The notes beneath the pieces were generated by a model, which saw only the letters and a list, made by a program, of their open reading frames with translations, ran no database searches and was not told the origin of the DNA. Below are positions 12,501-23,460 of a stretch of 64,000 nucleotides of DNA, piece after piece; position 1 is the stretch's first letter, and every line of letters begins with the position of its first letter. This DNA is from Zygnema circumcarinatum (taxonomy: Eukaryota; Streptophyta; Zygnematophyceae; Zygnematales; Zygnemataceae), in assembly GCA_037447605.1 (NCBI GenBank), contig CM074812.1, positions 852,736 to 916,735 of the forward strand, given 5' to 3'. The position numbers and the translations under genes are program-made.

Positions 12501-15500
12501 ATCTCCACGGCGGCCCTGCTCCCGCACTTGCTCCTTCCCACTCAAACCACTCAACTGCTGAGATGCAACCCCTGTTGCCACAGCAGGAGGCACAGTTTCC
12601 AAGGACCCACTCTCCTGAATTTCGGTCACAATTTGTGGGGCAGTGGTCATTACAGACAAGGTAGCTTTCTGCTGCCCTTCGTCTCCAATAGCTTCTTCAC
12701 CTTGAGCTGCCTCTTGAGCCCTACGGCGTTCAAGCTCCTCCAATTTTGCTTGAGCCCGAGCACGCTGCTCCTTGATTCGCTCTTCTTCAGCCCTCCTGAT
12801 CTGTTGTGCTCGCTGCGCATTCTCCCTCAGCTTTGCTCTCTGTTCACAAGCTCAATTCTAGTGCATAAGTTCGCTTACACAGGAAGATACTACATAAATG
12901 AGTGGGTTCAGAGAGCCCTCCGATTTCACACAAATGAAGTCAAGCCTTCCCTTTTGCGCTCTATTTGCAATAGATATCCTCGAGCAGACTATAAAAACGT
13001 AAAATCAATAAGCTGAAAGCATTCTCGTATCCTCTGAGCTCTTCTCACTGATTTGTTAAGTCGTCCTTGCTGCAAGGAAAAAAAAATCCTCATCTCATGT
13101 GAATGTAGACCACAACCATGCCAGGTAGACCTACTCAACACGTCGGGAAACATCCATACAAGAGAACAGGAGAGAATAGGTCTACACAGAAGTCTAGATT
13201 ATCACCTGTGCATCATAATCCCAAGATGCAGATCCCACTGCAGAGCTGCCATTCTCAATAGAGCCGAGTGATGTTGCTTCGCCAACCTGACGGTGCCCCT
13301 CCGTTCCTCCCTCCCCAATCACAACGTGGCCCGCCGGTTGACCTTCCACTGAAACTGCTGTGGGCATATCGTCAGTGACTGGGGTAACTTCAGAAATGTT
13401 GCGTGAGCCCACAGCAGAACTGCTGCTAGAATCAAGCTGAAGTCGTTGGACACTTGCATGTTCAGTAAAATCTTTGCTTCCTAAAACATGTTCACCATCT
13501 GGGGCAGTGCTCCCATTTGGCTTTGCCATGTTTCCAGGCATGACTGCTGCATGTTTAACTATCGGCGCTGCAGATGTCGTAGGGTGTAAACCACCAAACA
13601 CATCCTGTTTGATCTGGGCTGAGACAGATGCCTCCATGTGACCAGTAGACCTGTCAGAATGCAGACTATCTGCCCTCATTTCAGCCTGATTTTCTATCTT
13701 GCCTCCACGTTCTTCTGAAGTTGTTACTCGCCTCTGTACGGGACTAACTGGAGAAGAAGCTTCAGTCTTTCCTTGAACTCCAAATTTGTCGTGCTCCCCG
13801 TGATTAGATGACCTTGGAACATCACTTTTAAGACTCTCTGCAACCCTCCTTTCGCTCTCTGTGATAGAAATCGGTAGCTCCTTGGAAGATGATGTTGACG
13901 AGACGACCACAGAATTTACCTCTCCTGTCTCTGCAGTTGAATCCCCAGTCCGTTTCAATATTCGGAACGGCTCTTGGCCCTTCACAGACTCGTTGGCAGA
14001 GCCTGAAGGACTTGGCAAAATTGGTTCAGCATCAGCTCTCTCAGAGCTGCCTGCTTCACCATCCAAACTCCTAGTTAACTCAGATGGAGATAACTTGGCC
14101 CCTCCCAAGCGACCGTCAAGATCAATGCTCTGTACTTCACTAGTTACTAGTGTTCCTTGCCCCATTCTCGGGCTTTCATCTCGCAATCCTCCCTTATCAA
14201 TAACTTCGTTAGACCCTCTTGCATCTTGTGAACTACTAGCGGTTTTTTCAGAAGTTTGCTGTCCCTCGCTGGGATGCAATCCTGAATCCTTTGAAATCCC
14301 TTCTTCAAAGACGGGCTGAGAAAAGTCCATGCCAGCCTCTTCTTCACTAGCAGTAGCCCAATCCCAGTGACCATGATGCATCATCGCTCGTCCCATCGAA
14401 TGGGTTCCTCGCCGCACATCTTCAGAGTGCTCTGAACTCCTTCTCGCTTCCAATCGCATGCCATTACGTTCATAATCTTCCTTCCTTGCCATGTCAACCC
14501 CTTCTGATTCGCCCCCAAAACCCTCCCCTCTTTCAACAGGCCGTGCACCTGAAGCTAACTTCCCAACTCCACTTACAGGACCACCCATCCCCCCTGGACC
14601 AGGTCCCATATTAGGGCCAAACCTCCTATCAGGATGTCCCATAGGACCCATAACTGGTCCAAAACCCATCAAACCTCTTGCTTGATTGTAAGGTCCCGGT
14701 CCACCACCCCCCATTCCCATTCCCATAAACTCCCTTTCGTCCATTCCTCCAAACCCTGGGCCAGGCATATGAGGCCCATAGTAGCCGTCAAAATTTGGTG
14801 GACCTGGGTACATTCCTGGAAACCTACCAACAGGTCTACCAAAGAGGCCGGGACCGGCAAATACATCTGCCCCTCTGGGAAAAACCCCAATTCCCGGCCC
14901 CATTGGTCCACCAAAAGACCCCCCTGGTCCAGGTCCAAAGCGAGCATGTGGGCCAAATGGAGGACCATCTTGTCCTTTCATTAGAAACCCACGAGGAGGA
15001 GGAGGGCCCCCCGGACCAAATGCACCAATTGGTGGACCATCTCGTCGCCAGCTTTCTGATGGTCCACCAATCTCACGTCGCCAGCTGTCAGGAGGGTTGC
15101 CAGGTCCGGGTTGTTGCCCTGCTTCTCTCCGCCAACTGTCGGAAAATTGGGGTCCAATTGGCCCTGAAATCGATTCAGCATCGACAGTGGTTTTCCGCCA
15201 AGAGTCACTCGGTGGGGCATTTCCGACTCCCACATTCTCATCCCTCCGCCAGTGATCTTCTGATGAACCACCTACAAGATTCATGAGAAGATAGTTGCAA
15301 AGGACTGAGATTTTGAATGACAAATGGAAATTCATATCCAGTCTAGCATGCTCTTCCAGCATGCAGCCATTTTTTCCATTCTTTACTAAATCGGCAAAGC
15401 ACTTTCAAAATGCTATGCTCCGAGACTTACCCAAAGTACTTGGCCTTCCGGCTTGCCTTCGATCCTCTGCGCTCTTCGGTCTTTCCTTATGCTGAGACGC

Positions 15501-18465
15501 ATCCTCAGTTCCTGTCTCAACTGCACCCGTTGATGCAGGAGGAGCTGACATGCACAAACGCCAATCCGTACGAGATAAGAATACTACTATATTACTGACA
15601 TACCAATAATTTTGTCCTCATGTGATTGTTAAGCGTGATTGAAGTCAAGAGCTGACGTCGATGCATCACATGGAGGTCTCGACGACTTTGTTGTGGCTGC
15701 CTAACAGCCAAAGAACTTACAAAGGGCTGTTATGGATGACACAAGAGGCAGTCTGCAGGCTAAACCAACAAGTCTGGAGGGACTTTCGAGAGCTACAAAT
15801 GATTGCCTTTAATGAACATGAACATAACCGTAGACAATACCGTGTGGACGTAAATCCGGATTTTTCTCGGAGCCAAGGCTAGGAAAGTCTCCTCCCGACA
15901 ACTGGAATTTTGCAGCCTGGTGAGCTTCTTCAGCCTGCAGCCAATGTAAGAATCAAAATCAATAAGTGGGTGAAAACCCGCGGTTGTCAAACCAATATCA
16001 AGCTATTTCCTTGAGCGACTTGCAAAGACCACTGCAAGGCTAGCCCACACCAAATGAGGGCTCCCTTCAATGACTTCATCAACACAGATACACTCAGGAT
16101 GCAAGAAATACTTCTTGATGTAACTTGCTGATGGTGAGTTTCCAGAGCAGAACCATAGGACTCACAAGCTTTTTTGCCCCAGTGCCGCTCCAAGCAGGAG
16201 TTAAAGCAGTAGCAGCTGAAGATGAGCCATCCCCAGGTTTCGAAAGTCCCATATATACTCCTGGTCCATGCCGAGCCTCTGCGCTATGGGGCCTTTGGGG
16301 TTGAGAGGGCTGCTCATAGCCGGCCTGCGACTGTACTGCTGATGCAGTAGCGGGTCTTGTCACCTGTCGCCAACTGCTACTAAGACCTCCCTGAATATCT
16401 CCACGATCTGCACCTGCCTCTGCAGATGAAGGGCGTGAACCACTTCCACCTGAATGGGGCCTCCCTTCTCCTATGCTGCTGCTTGCAGCTATTCCTGGCC
16501 ATGGTCCACTCACAGAAGCTTCGCTCCCATGCTCCTGTTGCAAAGCATGGGCAGTGGTAGGGGTAGGGGCACCCCATGCATTTGGGGCAGAACTGCTGTT
16601 TGATGATCCCCAAGCACCTGTCGCAGAGGCAGACGTTGGGGGCGATTTCCCTGTTGCTGTTGAAGCTCCCCACGTAACAGTCCCCCTGTCCCAAACTCCA
16701 CCTCCAGTCAGCACACTTCTTAAGCAAAAATACATTCGCCATACCATTCTTGAAAAGGAAGAGATTGTAATCTATCGCTAATGTAGAAGAACCTATGCTG
16801 GTTTTCTCTCTAAATTAGAGTCGGCATTCATAATTACAATTGTACTCAAAGCCTCGAATAATATACTCCAAAGTGTCATACTTTCATAATTTCCAAATTT
16901 AATTGAAGGAAAAATGTGGAATACAAGCCGCAGACCTCACAAACACAACTTGTTCAAGATAAGCTAACAGCATTCAAATGACAGCACTTCACATATCCAC
17001 CGACTCAGCAGGTGTTAATAATGCAACATCTTTCAGTGAACTCACCGTGGTACAATCTCCACATTTGGATCCAAGCCCCGATTCTCCAACCTGCGTATAC
17101 ATGACAACCAATCACTGGTCATGAACAAATCTTTTTACTCACAAAGTCATTTATGGTCATTACTTATGAGCAGTATTACTTATTTCCCTTTATCAGCACC
17201 ATTCTTCATCACCTTCGACTAGAGGTAAACGTTCATCACATAACTAAGGCTAACGGGATAGGATTTGCCCCAAAACAATAAGGTAAGAGCACAACCAGAA
17301 AAGGTGAAAGTGTACAATTCACTACAGCACTAAAGCATGGTTTGTGACAGTGTGGATAGAATGCAAATACCAAACGCAAGATACTTAGATAAGGCATCTG
17401 TCTGAGTGCATTAATACCCATAACAGGGATTACAGCACTCGGATGCCATAGACCCCTACTCTACTTTGACAACCTGAAGTGATACTTGTACTTTCATTAT
17501 GGATGCACGCATAACAAGAAAGAGAGGGGACCACAAGAGGCCCTAGCCACGGTTTCCTGCAAACGGTTTGCACCTCGTTCTATATATTTCTATGGAACGA
17601 TGGTTCAATTTCACTTTTGCATCTTCGTGGAAATGGCACTATCCATACCGCTTGACAAGCTATTCGTGCGATACCACATGGCAAAACAGCTTCACTCCTA
17701 AACAGCTGAAATTAAGACTTCCTTATTGACTCCACCACTCGACAGATTTCATGAATTGGGAAAAAGTGCGAAGTGCACATCCAGACTAACTGAATGAAGT
17801 ACTGCTTTGTACCGTTGGCTTGGTAGATTGATAGGCTTTGGTACTGCAGGTATCTTCCCCAGTACAGTCATGCCCCGACGGGTAGACGTACTCCCCCTGG
17901 AAAACAGTTATTCACTTTGTCCGTTAGGCACTCCCTGAAATGCTCAAAATGATAGGCGCATGAGAGCTTGTACGGGAAAAGAAGCCACAAAAACACCTGG
18001 CTCAGAGGGATTAAAGAACTTAAGAAAAGATTCACTTTGGAGAAAGCGGGGCCATTGCGAGACGAGAGCACGCCGGTAATTGCGTGAGATAGGAAATAGA
18101 AAAGCTCCTTTGATGCATGGAATAAAGCCTCCGAGAAACGGACAGTCGCGTAACAGACTGCGAATAGGTCCATATTCAACATAGACCTCCGGCTCCACCA
18201 CGGGAGCAGGAAGGAAACCCATCGGAAACCTTCCTCCACTGACGAATTCAAGTGAGCGACAAAATTTCTTTGTTTCCTGGTAACTTACAAGATTAATTGT
18301 GCGACTCTATTTAGGGTTAATACTCGTCACAACGTGACAATAAACGGCATCAACCGCCCGTTTAAACTAATAAGGGTGCCTCCAGACGACACAGTTGTGT
18401 GACTGGTTCTTTACCAGCACAGTGTCCAAAGACAAATGTTCTTACCTACGGTCCAGGCCCAACAT
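9513..18465 (-). CDS. MOS1: MOS1-like BAT2 N-terminal domain protein, about 2,061 aa
   Basis: MOS1 (MODIFIER OF SNC1) proteins are large, disordered BAT2/PRRC2-type regulators acting on immune-receptor gene expression and alternative polyadenylation in Arabidopsis. Exons in transcription order: 18465-18446, 17090-17046, 16685-16166, 15934-15841, 15544-15431, 15271-13206, 12839-9513. The frame closes exactly. Diagnostic motifs are LENRGLDPNVEIVPRG followed by TVTWG, then RPSSAEAG and QRPHSAEARHGPG, then LSGGDFPSLGSEKN (about residue 209), then [DE]xWRR repeats, a Gly/Pro-rich stretch, and near residue 954 an Arg/Glu-rich coiled coil (AKLREN...RAQAKLEELERRR). The C-terminal 1,100 residues are Gln/Gly/Ser-rich and include a Gln/His tract; the protein ends RGSGRGGHVGGPGRGSYGG, an RGG-like tail. 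It is longer than Arabidopsis MOS1 (about 1,400 aa). The first 20-nt coding exon (MLGLDR) is the least certain part, because the usual GMTVLGKV leader was not found. Confidence 0.85.
9895..10055. repeat. CAG/CAA-type tract encoding Gln/His in the MOS1-like protein
   Basis: On the + strand this reads TGCTGTTGCTGATGTTGC repeats. On the minus coding strand it encodes polyglutamine broken by regular histidines (QQHQQHQQ). Frame and coding are retained, so it is a translated, expandable repeat. Confidence 0.9.
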
Positions 18466-19682
18466 GGTGAATGCTTGCGTTTCCAAATGAGTTGACCTGA
18501 CATGCGACGGGAAAAATTGGCTCAGAAAGTAACCATTTATAATTCCTAAAGCTCAAGACTTGACAAGAGTCATGCAACGGCAGCAGGAATGCCAATATGA
18601 TTGCCGGCAGACAAAGAATTAAACATGCAGGAGAAAAAGCATACTTCAAAAAGCACTCCGCCTCGTCGGGATGTCTTCAAAGCAAACACAGTCCAAGCAG
18701 CTCTCTGACTCAGCGTAGTCCTGCCAGGCCTGACAGCAGACGAAGAAGAAGCACGAGCAAAAGGAGGAAGCACGAAGCTTCCATCAATCTACGCCTTCAA
18801 GCAGTCCTGATGCCACTTCCAATATGAAAACCTTGCCAAACCCTAGCGGGCAACACATACCTTGCAAAGCAACTTGAAAAGAAAAGCGGCAGTACAAGGA
18901 TGAACAGGAGACGACGCCGCCGTGCCCACTCCACGCCCCCGGCAAAGGGAGTGGACGCGGCTGCAGCACCAATACGCGCCTCCTCCTCTCCCTCCGCCCG
19001 CTATCCCTCTCCCTCTCCCTCTCCCTCTCCCTCTCCCTCTCCCTCTCCCTCTCCCCCTCCCTCTTCCTCCCCTCTCTCTCTCCCTCCCCCGCCTTACAGC
19101 AGCCCTACCGGCAGCCTGCTGCCAGCGGAGGGGCAACGGCTTGTGCCTGCTGACTACTGAACTGCACTGGGCCTGTTTCACGGCTTGTTTTACGGGAAAA
19201 TTGCAAACATGTGAACTCATAGAACAGGGCTTCTCGAACTTTGACATTTCATTTCGGGACATACGGATAACTCGAAACAAGTACTCGTACCGGTACTTGT
19301 GAATCCAGTTTGATTTAATTTAGAAGGACAAGATGTACTGATTTTGACTTCAAATTTTTGGGGGAATGTCAAAGCCCGCCACGCGGTACCGTACGAACGC
19401 GAACGTGGCGAGACCCGTATGGTAAGGTACAGTAAGGAGATATTTTCATCGCTGACCAAGCTATGTGCGCAGTTAGCGTCGAATTGAAGATTTATAAGGA
19501 TGTAGCAGTTCTGATTTGTCTAAACTACAGCTATTAACTGCAACTTTAACTTCTTAGTTGGGGCAAAGAACCCCAAACCCTCGTTCTGACGAGGTCATGG
19601 CTGCATGCAGTTTCCCTTCGGAAGGGAGGTGCAGGGGCTGCTGCTACCGCCTTCCAGGAGGGAAGGATTAGGGTTTGCGGCC
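18446..19682. promoter_or_regulatory. Divergent 5' region between the MOS1-like and zinc-finger genes
   Basis: The two genes are transcribed away from each other here. A telo-box AAACCCTA at 18838-18845, read on the minus strand as TAGGGTTT, probably marks the MOS1 5' UTR or first untranslated exon. TTAGGGTTTGCGG at about 19668-19680 lies directly before the zinc-finger start. A CTCCCT microsatellite occupies about 18992-19092. GCCACGCGG near 19378 and ACGTGGCGAG near 19405 are G-box-like words. Confidence 0.5.
18992..19092. repeat. CTCCCT microsatellite
   Basis: Roughly 100 bp of CTCCCT units, the same class as the larger array at 8.1 kb. It lies in the divergent promoter region. Confidence 0.9.
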
Positions 19683-21251
19683 ATGGCGGATCTGCAGGCT
19701 GCGGGCAGGGAGGCGAGCTCTTGCACCTCTCCCCAGAGAGGCGATGGCTATGTGGCGCGCCTCGACCGCGTGCCGTGGGCTTTTGCAGGAACAATTGTAC
19801 ATTTTCGGAAGCTCAGTCGCAAAATATTCTTCTTCGACCTTCGCTTGCATCCCCCTCTTTGTGCTGCAGGTGAAGGAATGTCGGCGATGCTAATAGATTT
19901 TGAAGCAAGTTTATCTTCGATGGCAGTAGAGACGCCTTTGATAGCGTCCTCGTTGGGCATCGATTCAGTCGCCTTTGAAGGAGGAGGCAAGATTGAGGTT
20001 GTGTTGAAGCATCCCCTTTGCGCGGATGTTAAAAAATATTCATCGCGGCTTCATTTGGGAGACAAGGTGCTTGCTCGCGGGCAACACCTGGAAAAGGTTA
20101 ATGACATGAAGCGCAATCATGTCGTCTTTCATGCATTTGAGGTCATTGTTCTTGTAAACATCAAGCAGACATCCTGCAGATTTCCAGCAGTAGAGAGGCC
20201 TCAGATGCATGAGAGTATAGCCAGTCGTCAAGAGCACTCTGCACTGTGTTCTTCCCCAAATTCAGAGCCTCAAACAGAGAATTGCATGGCAGACGGCAAT
20301 TGCACTTCACAGGAGGAATGTGCTGGCTTGGATTTGATGAAGATAACTTCAAAAGTTGAATCGGCAGCAGGTGTAGATAGTGGCCAGAAAACTCATACTG
20401 TGGAAGTGGAAGGGTTGGCAGCTGGGTGCGAAGCTCAGCCTGTAGAAGAAGCGAGAGTCGCAGCAGTAACTTTATTCGAAGAAATTGATTGGCGGAAGGC
20501 ATGCAAATACTGGATAAACACTCGAAGCTGCAGTAATGGTGCACTGTGTCCTTATGAACATCCTACTGGCCGTATCTATGAACTGACTCGAAAGGCTTGG
20601 GTAGCGAACAGGATCGAAAGGCGGAGGGTTCAATTTGCTGAGAAGGAGGACCCCTTCGATCCGCATGCCAAGGCACGGAAGGGTTTGCGTGCACTGGTTT
20701 TTGCAGAATGGTTAATGGGTACTTTTTCAGCAGCTCTTCTCTCGTCAGGAGAGGGTGTCCTAGATATTGCGGGTGGGAGGGGGTCTCTTTCCTTTGCATT
20801 GCATGTGATTCACAGTGTCACCACGACACTTGTTGACCCCCGACTTCGAAAACTTTCTAGATTTGAGCATCGATACCTTGCAAGTCATCCAGAAGCAAGT
20901 CTCCCATCTGTAGTTCAAGACGAATTTGATCTTGACAAGCCGCAGTGGAGGTCTATGGTGCGATCCAGTTCATGCCTTGTGGGTTTACATCCCGATGAGG
21001 CTACAGAACTGATAGTAAAGGCTGCCGTGGAATTCCGGAAACCATTTGCTGTCGTCCCTTGTTGCGTCTTCCCAGCTTTGTTTCCAGAGAGAAAAATAGT
21101 TCTCGGGGGGTCGCAACAGTCCGTTGAGTCCTATGAGCAGTTCGTGGTTTATTTGAAGGCGTTGGCAGAGGCTGGAGGTGCTCATGTGAACATTGGTTGG
21201 TTGAACATAGAGGGAAAGAATCAAGTGGTTTACTGTAAATCATACTATTGA
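19683..21251 (+). CDS. CCCH zinc-finger protein with SAM-binding methyltransferase-like domain, intronless
   Basis: A single 522-residue frame without introns, unlike most neighbours. The start at 19683 has a good context (GCGGCCATGGCG) just after a telo-box; the upstream in-frame ATG at 19605 is less likely. Near residue 272 there is a C-x8-C-x5-C-x3-H zinc finger (CKYWINTRSCSNG, then ALCPYEHP), typical of RNA-binding CCCH proteins. Near residue 358 is VLDIAGGRGSLSF, a class I methyltransferase motif I, followed by VDPR as a possible motif II acid. Later motifs are VGLHPDEATE and AVVPCCVFPALFPER, which I recall from uncharacterised eukaryotic methyltransferase-like proteins. The N-terminal AGTIVHFRKLSRKIFFFDLR resembles the first strands of an OB fold (inference). 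An RNA methyltransferase role is likely, but the substrate cannot be told. Confidence 0.8.
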   Translation: MADLQAAGREASSCTSPQRGDGYVARLDRVPWAFAGTIVHFRKLSRKIFFFDLRLHPPLCAAGEGMSAMLIDFEASLSSMAVETPLIASSLGIDSVAFEGGGKIEVVLKHPLCADVKKYSSRLHLGDKVLARGQHLEKVNDMKRNHVVFHAFEVIVLVNIKQTSCRFPAVERPQMHESIASRQEHSALCSSPNSEPQTENCMADGNCTSQEECAGLDLMKITSKVESAAGVDSGQKTHTVEVEGLAAGCEAQPVEEARVAAVTLFEEIDWRKACKYWINTRSCSNGALCPYEHPTGRIYELTRKAWVANRIERRRVQFAEKEDPFDPHAKARKGLRALVFAEWLMGTFSAALLSSGEGVLDIAGGRGSLSFALHVIHSVTTTLVDPRLRKLSRFEHRYLASHPEASLPSVVQDEFDLDKPQWRSMVRSSSCLVGLHPDEATELIVKAAVEFRKPFAVVPCCVFPALFPERKIVLGGSQQSVESYEQFVVYLKALAEAGGAHVNIGWLNIEGKNQVVYCKSYY

Positions 21252-21550
21252 TGCGGAAGCCGTTGTAGAGTGAGAGAGCCTGAGAACCTTCAAGAAAAAC
21301 GAAGGTATTGATAGCTGATTAGGTTAAGTTACTTTAATGAAAAAAATATAAGAACAGAGAGTAGGCTCGACAACCCTATAAAGATATGCGAATTTATCGC
21401 TGTACGTCCAGCAACCTGTCGTTAATGTTCCAATGTCATTGATCTTGGCAGGTTGTAGAAAGCCCTTGCAAGTTGGAAGTATTCTGTTTCTGACAAACCC
21501 CTTGTATGAGGACTTCCTGTTTACCAAATGCCCAAATTTTATACCATATA

Positions 21551-21697
21551 TCGGGGGGGTCAGACTTGAATTCCTCTCTTGGAATCCGAATTTGCGTGCT
21601 ACCGATTACGGTACTATACGACATGGTCCAGGATCAGAATCCGTAGCAAGCCAATTCGGATTCCAGAACTGCGAAGTTAGGTCTGAATCCCCCTATA
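21551..21697. mobile_element. Foldback MITE, mariner-like termini
   Basis: The left end reads GGGGGGTCAGACTTGAATTC. The right end, read as its complement, is GGGGGATTCAGACCTAACTTC. The inner arms also pair: TTGGAATCCGAATTTGCG on the left against GGAATCCGAATTGGCTTGC from the right. Nearly the whole 145 bp folds on itself. The terminus matches that of the element at 45.17 kb, so the two are one family. It encodes nothing. Confidence 0.75.
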
Positions 21698-21699
21698 GT

Positions 21700-23180
21700 A
21701 AAAGTTTAGACTCTTGGCATAAAGATTCCATTGCCGGCCATTCGTGATTTCATAGGATGGGTTTCTATTGAGGGTCCTTTGGATGGCATCGACCAATCTA
21801 CGCTTACCAAGTGTGCATTCAGTCCGACGTGGCGAGCTATGATTGGATTGTGTTACATTATGCCCTCAATGGAGGTCCACCATGTGCCATGGCACCCATG
21901 GCCTGGTTTGCCATTTTTTGCCAATTCTATTGCAACATGCCAAGTATTAGTTGACTCTGTTCCATGCGCAACCTCCAAATAATGACCGAAGGAAGGCTGC
22001 GAACAACGGAACGTTCAACAACAACATGCGCATGTGAAAGGTCGACGCGGCGCCGACCTACGCTGGCACGGAAACGTATTTCCAATGAGGGCAGCACGTG
22101 TGGCTCCCAAGACGCGCCACGTTGGATTTGCGGGCTCCGCTTTTTAACATGTAGCCAATCATCTTTCACCACGTGGATGATAAGTTGAACTCTTCTGCGT
22201 AGTGGCTCTCGATTGGAGGCGTGCCGGTATTGTTTTTTTCGAAAAACTCTGAACACGGTGTCCTACCAAAAAAACGTACACGCGGCAGCCACGTCAGTGT
22301 CACGTCAGCGCCACGTAGTCAAAAAGGGCCGACGCCAAACCGCCTGATGGAGCACCACGCTGACGAGCCCCTAGCTTACGTGACTTACGATCGACGGTTC
22401 CAAATGCACGAAGGAGAACGATCGACGGCTGGAAGGACGCCAGCAGGAGCGTTCCAATGGTGACTACCCTATACGACAAAGTCTCGATTTTCTCCAATCT
22501 CAGCCGTTGATATGAGGACGCCGAGAGATCTCCGCCGTCCGAAACTGGCGAGCCGGAACGAGACCAGAAAGCCGCGGCCCCAAGTCGGCGCGGAAGATCT
22601 GTCGGTCCGGCAGAAACGGCCGGCGCCGGTCGGCAACGCCAGCCTTATTGAAGGCGACGGCCGGCGAGGTCGGCACCGGTTGGCCGACTGTCACGTGGCA
22701 GCGTCCTGCCGCTGGCGGCCAAGGCTGGACCGGCGCGACCACCGACAAGGGCCCCGCGCGGTCCCGGGCGGCAGGAGGGGTTCGGGCAGGAGATAAACGT
22801 CTCTCATGGCAGGGAGGTAAACGTTTTGTGCGAGGCTTGGCCAATCGGGAGAAGGTGTAGGACCAACTGGACCAATCCGAAGGATCTGGGTAGTGAAAAA
22901 ACGTTTTTTAACCTCGTTCAAAAATATGTTGTTGATGACATGGCAGTTGGAGGTCGGCAGCAGATTTGTCGGCAGACGGCGCGGAGGTGCCACGTGGCGC
23001 GCGGAAGCTGCCCGGCGAGCAGTCGACGGCAGTCAAAGGGCCGCAGCGAGATGTAATCGGTACTCGGAACGGCTGGCACGACTTTCACAAAGGTACTGAT
23101 TCGGTGTTGCGACAGAGCAGACATGGTGATAGACTGGACTGGTAGCGCTCGGAACAGCTGAGTGCGGGCGGAGCTGCTGC
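21700..23180. other. Intergenic, ACGT-rich upstream region of the RIN4-like gene
   Basis: No protein-coding gene is recognised. The segment carries many ACGT-core words, for example GCCACGTCAG, GTCACGTCAGCGCC and GCCACGTAG within 22283-22320, and TGCCACGTGGCGCGCGG near 22987. A GC-rich block lies at about 22530-22800. A stretch at about 21826-21850 (GACGTGGCGAG then GATTGG) recurs at 44.63 kb, so part of this region is repetitive. Confidence 0.45.
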
Positions 23181-23185
23181 GGGCT

Positions 23186-23455
23186 TGGACAGGAGAGGGA
23201 GAGAGAGAGGGAGAGGGAGAGGGCGAGGGAGAGGGAGAGGGAGAGGGATAGGGAGAAAGAGGGAGGGAGAGGGAGAGGAAGGTAGGGAGGGAGGGAGAGG
23301 GAGAGAGAGGGAGGGAGGGATCGAGAGGGAGTGGGAGAGTGGAAAAGGGAGAGGTAGAGATTCGGAGAGGGAGAGAGAGGAAGGGAGGAAGGGAGAGAGG
23401 GAGGGAGGGAGGAATCGAGAGAGAGAGGGAGAAAACGCGAGAGGGATAGGATTGA
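23186..23455. repeat. GA-rich microsatellite in the RIN4-like 5' UTR
   Basis: Purine-only sequence of GAGGGA and GAGAGGGA units immediately upstream of the ATG at 23461. It is probably transcribed as 5' UTR. Its stop-poor frames are not coding. Confidence 0.85.
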
Positions 23456-23460
23456 AGGAG

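Noticed and set aside
11780..12664. 294-codon + ORF across the MOS1-like gene
   Set aside because: It is antisense to the long minus-strand coding exon whose frame carries the MOS1 coiled-coil and Gln-rich regions.
19605..19682. Upstream in-frame start for the zinc-finger gene
   Set aside because: The ATG at 19683 has the better context and follows a telo-box; the extra 26 residues look like translated 5' UTR.
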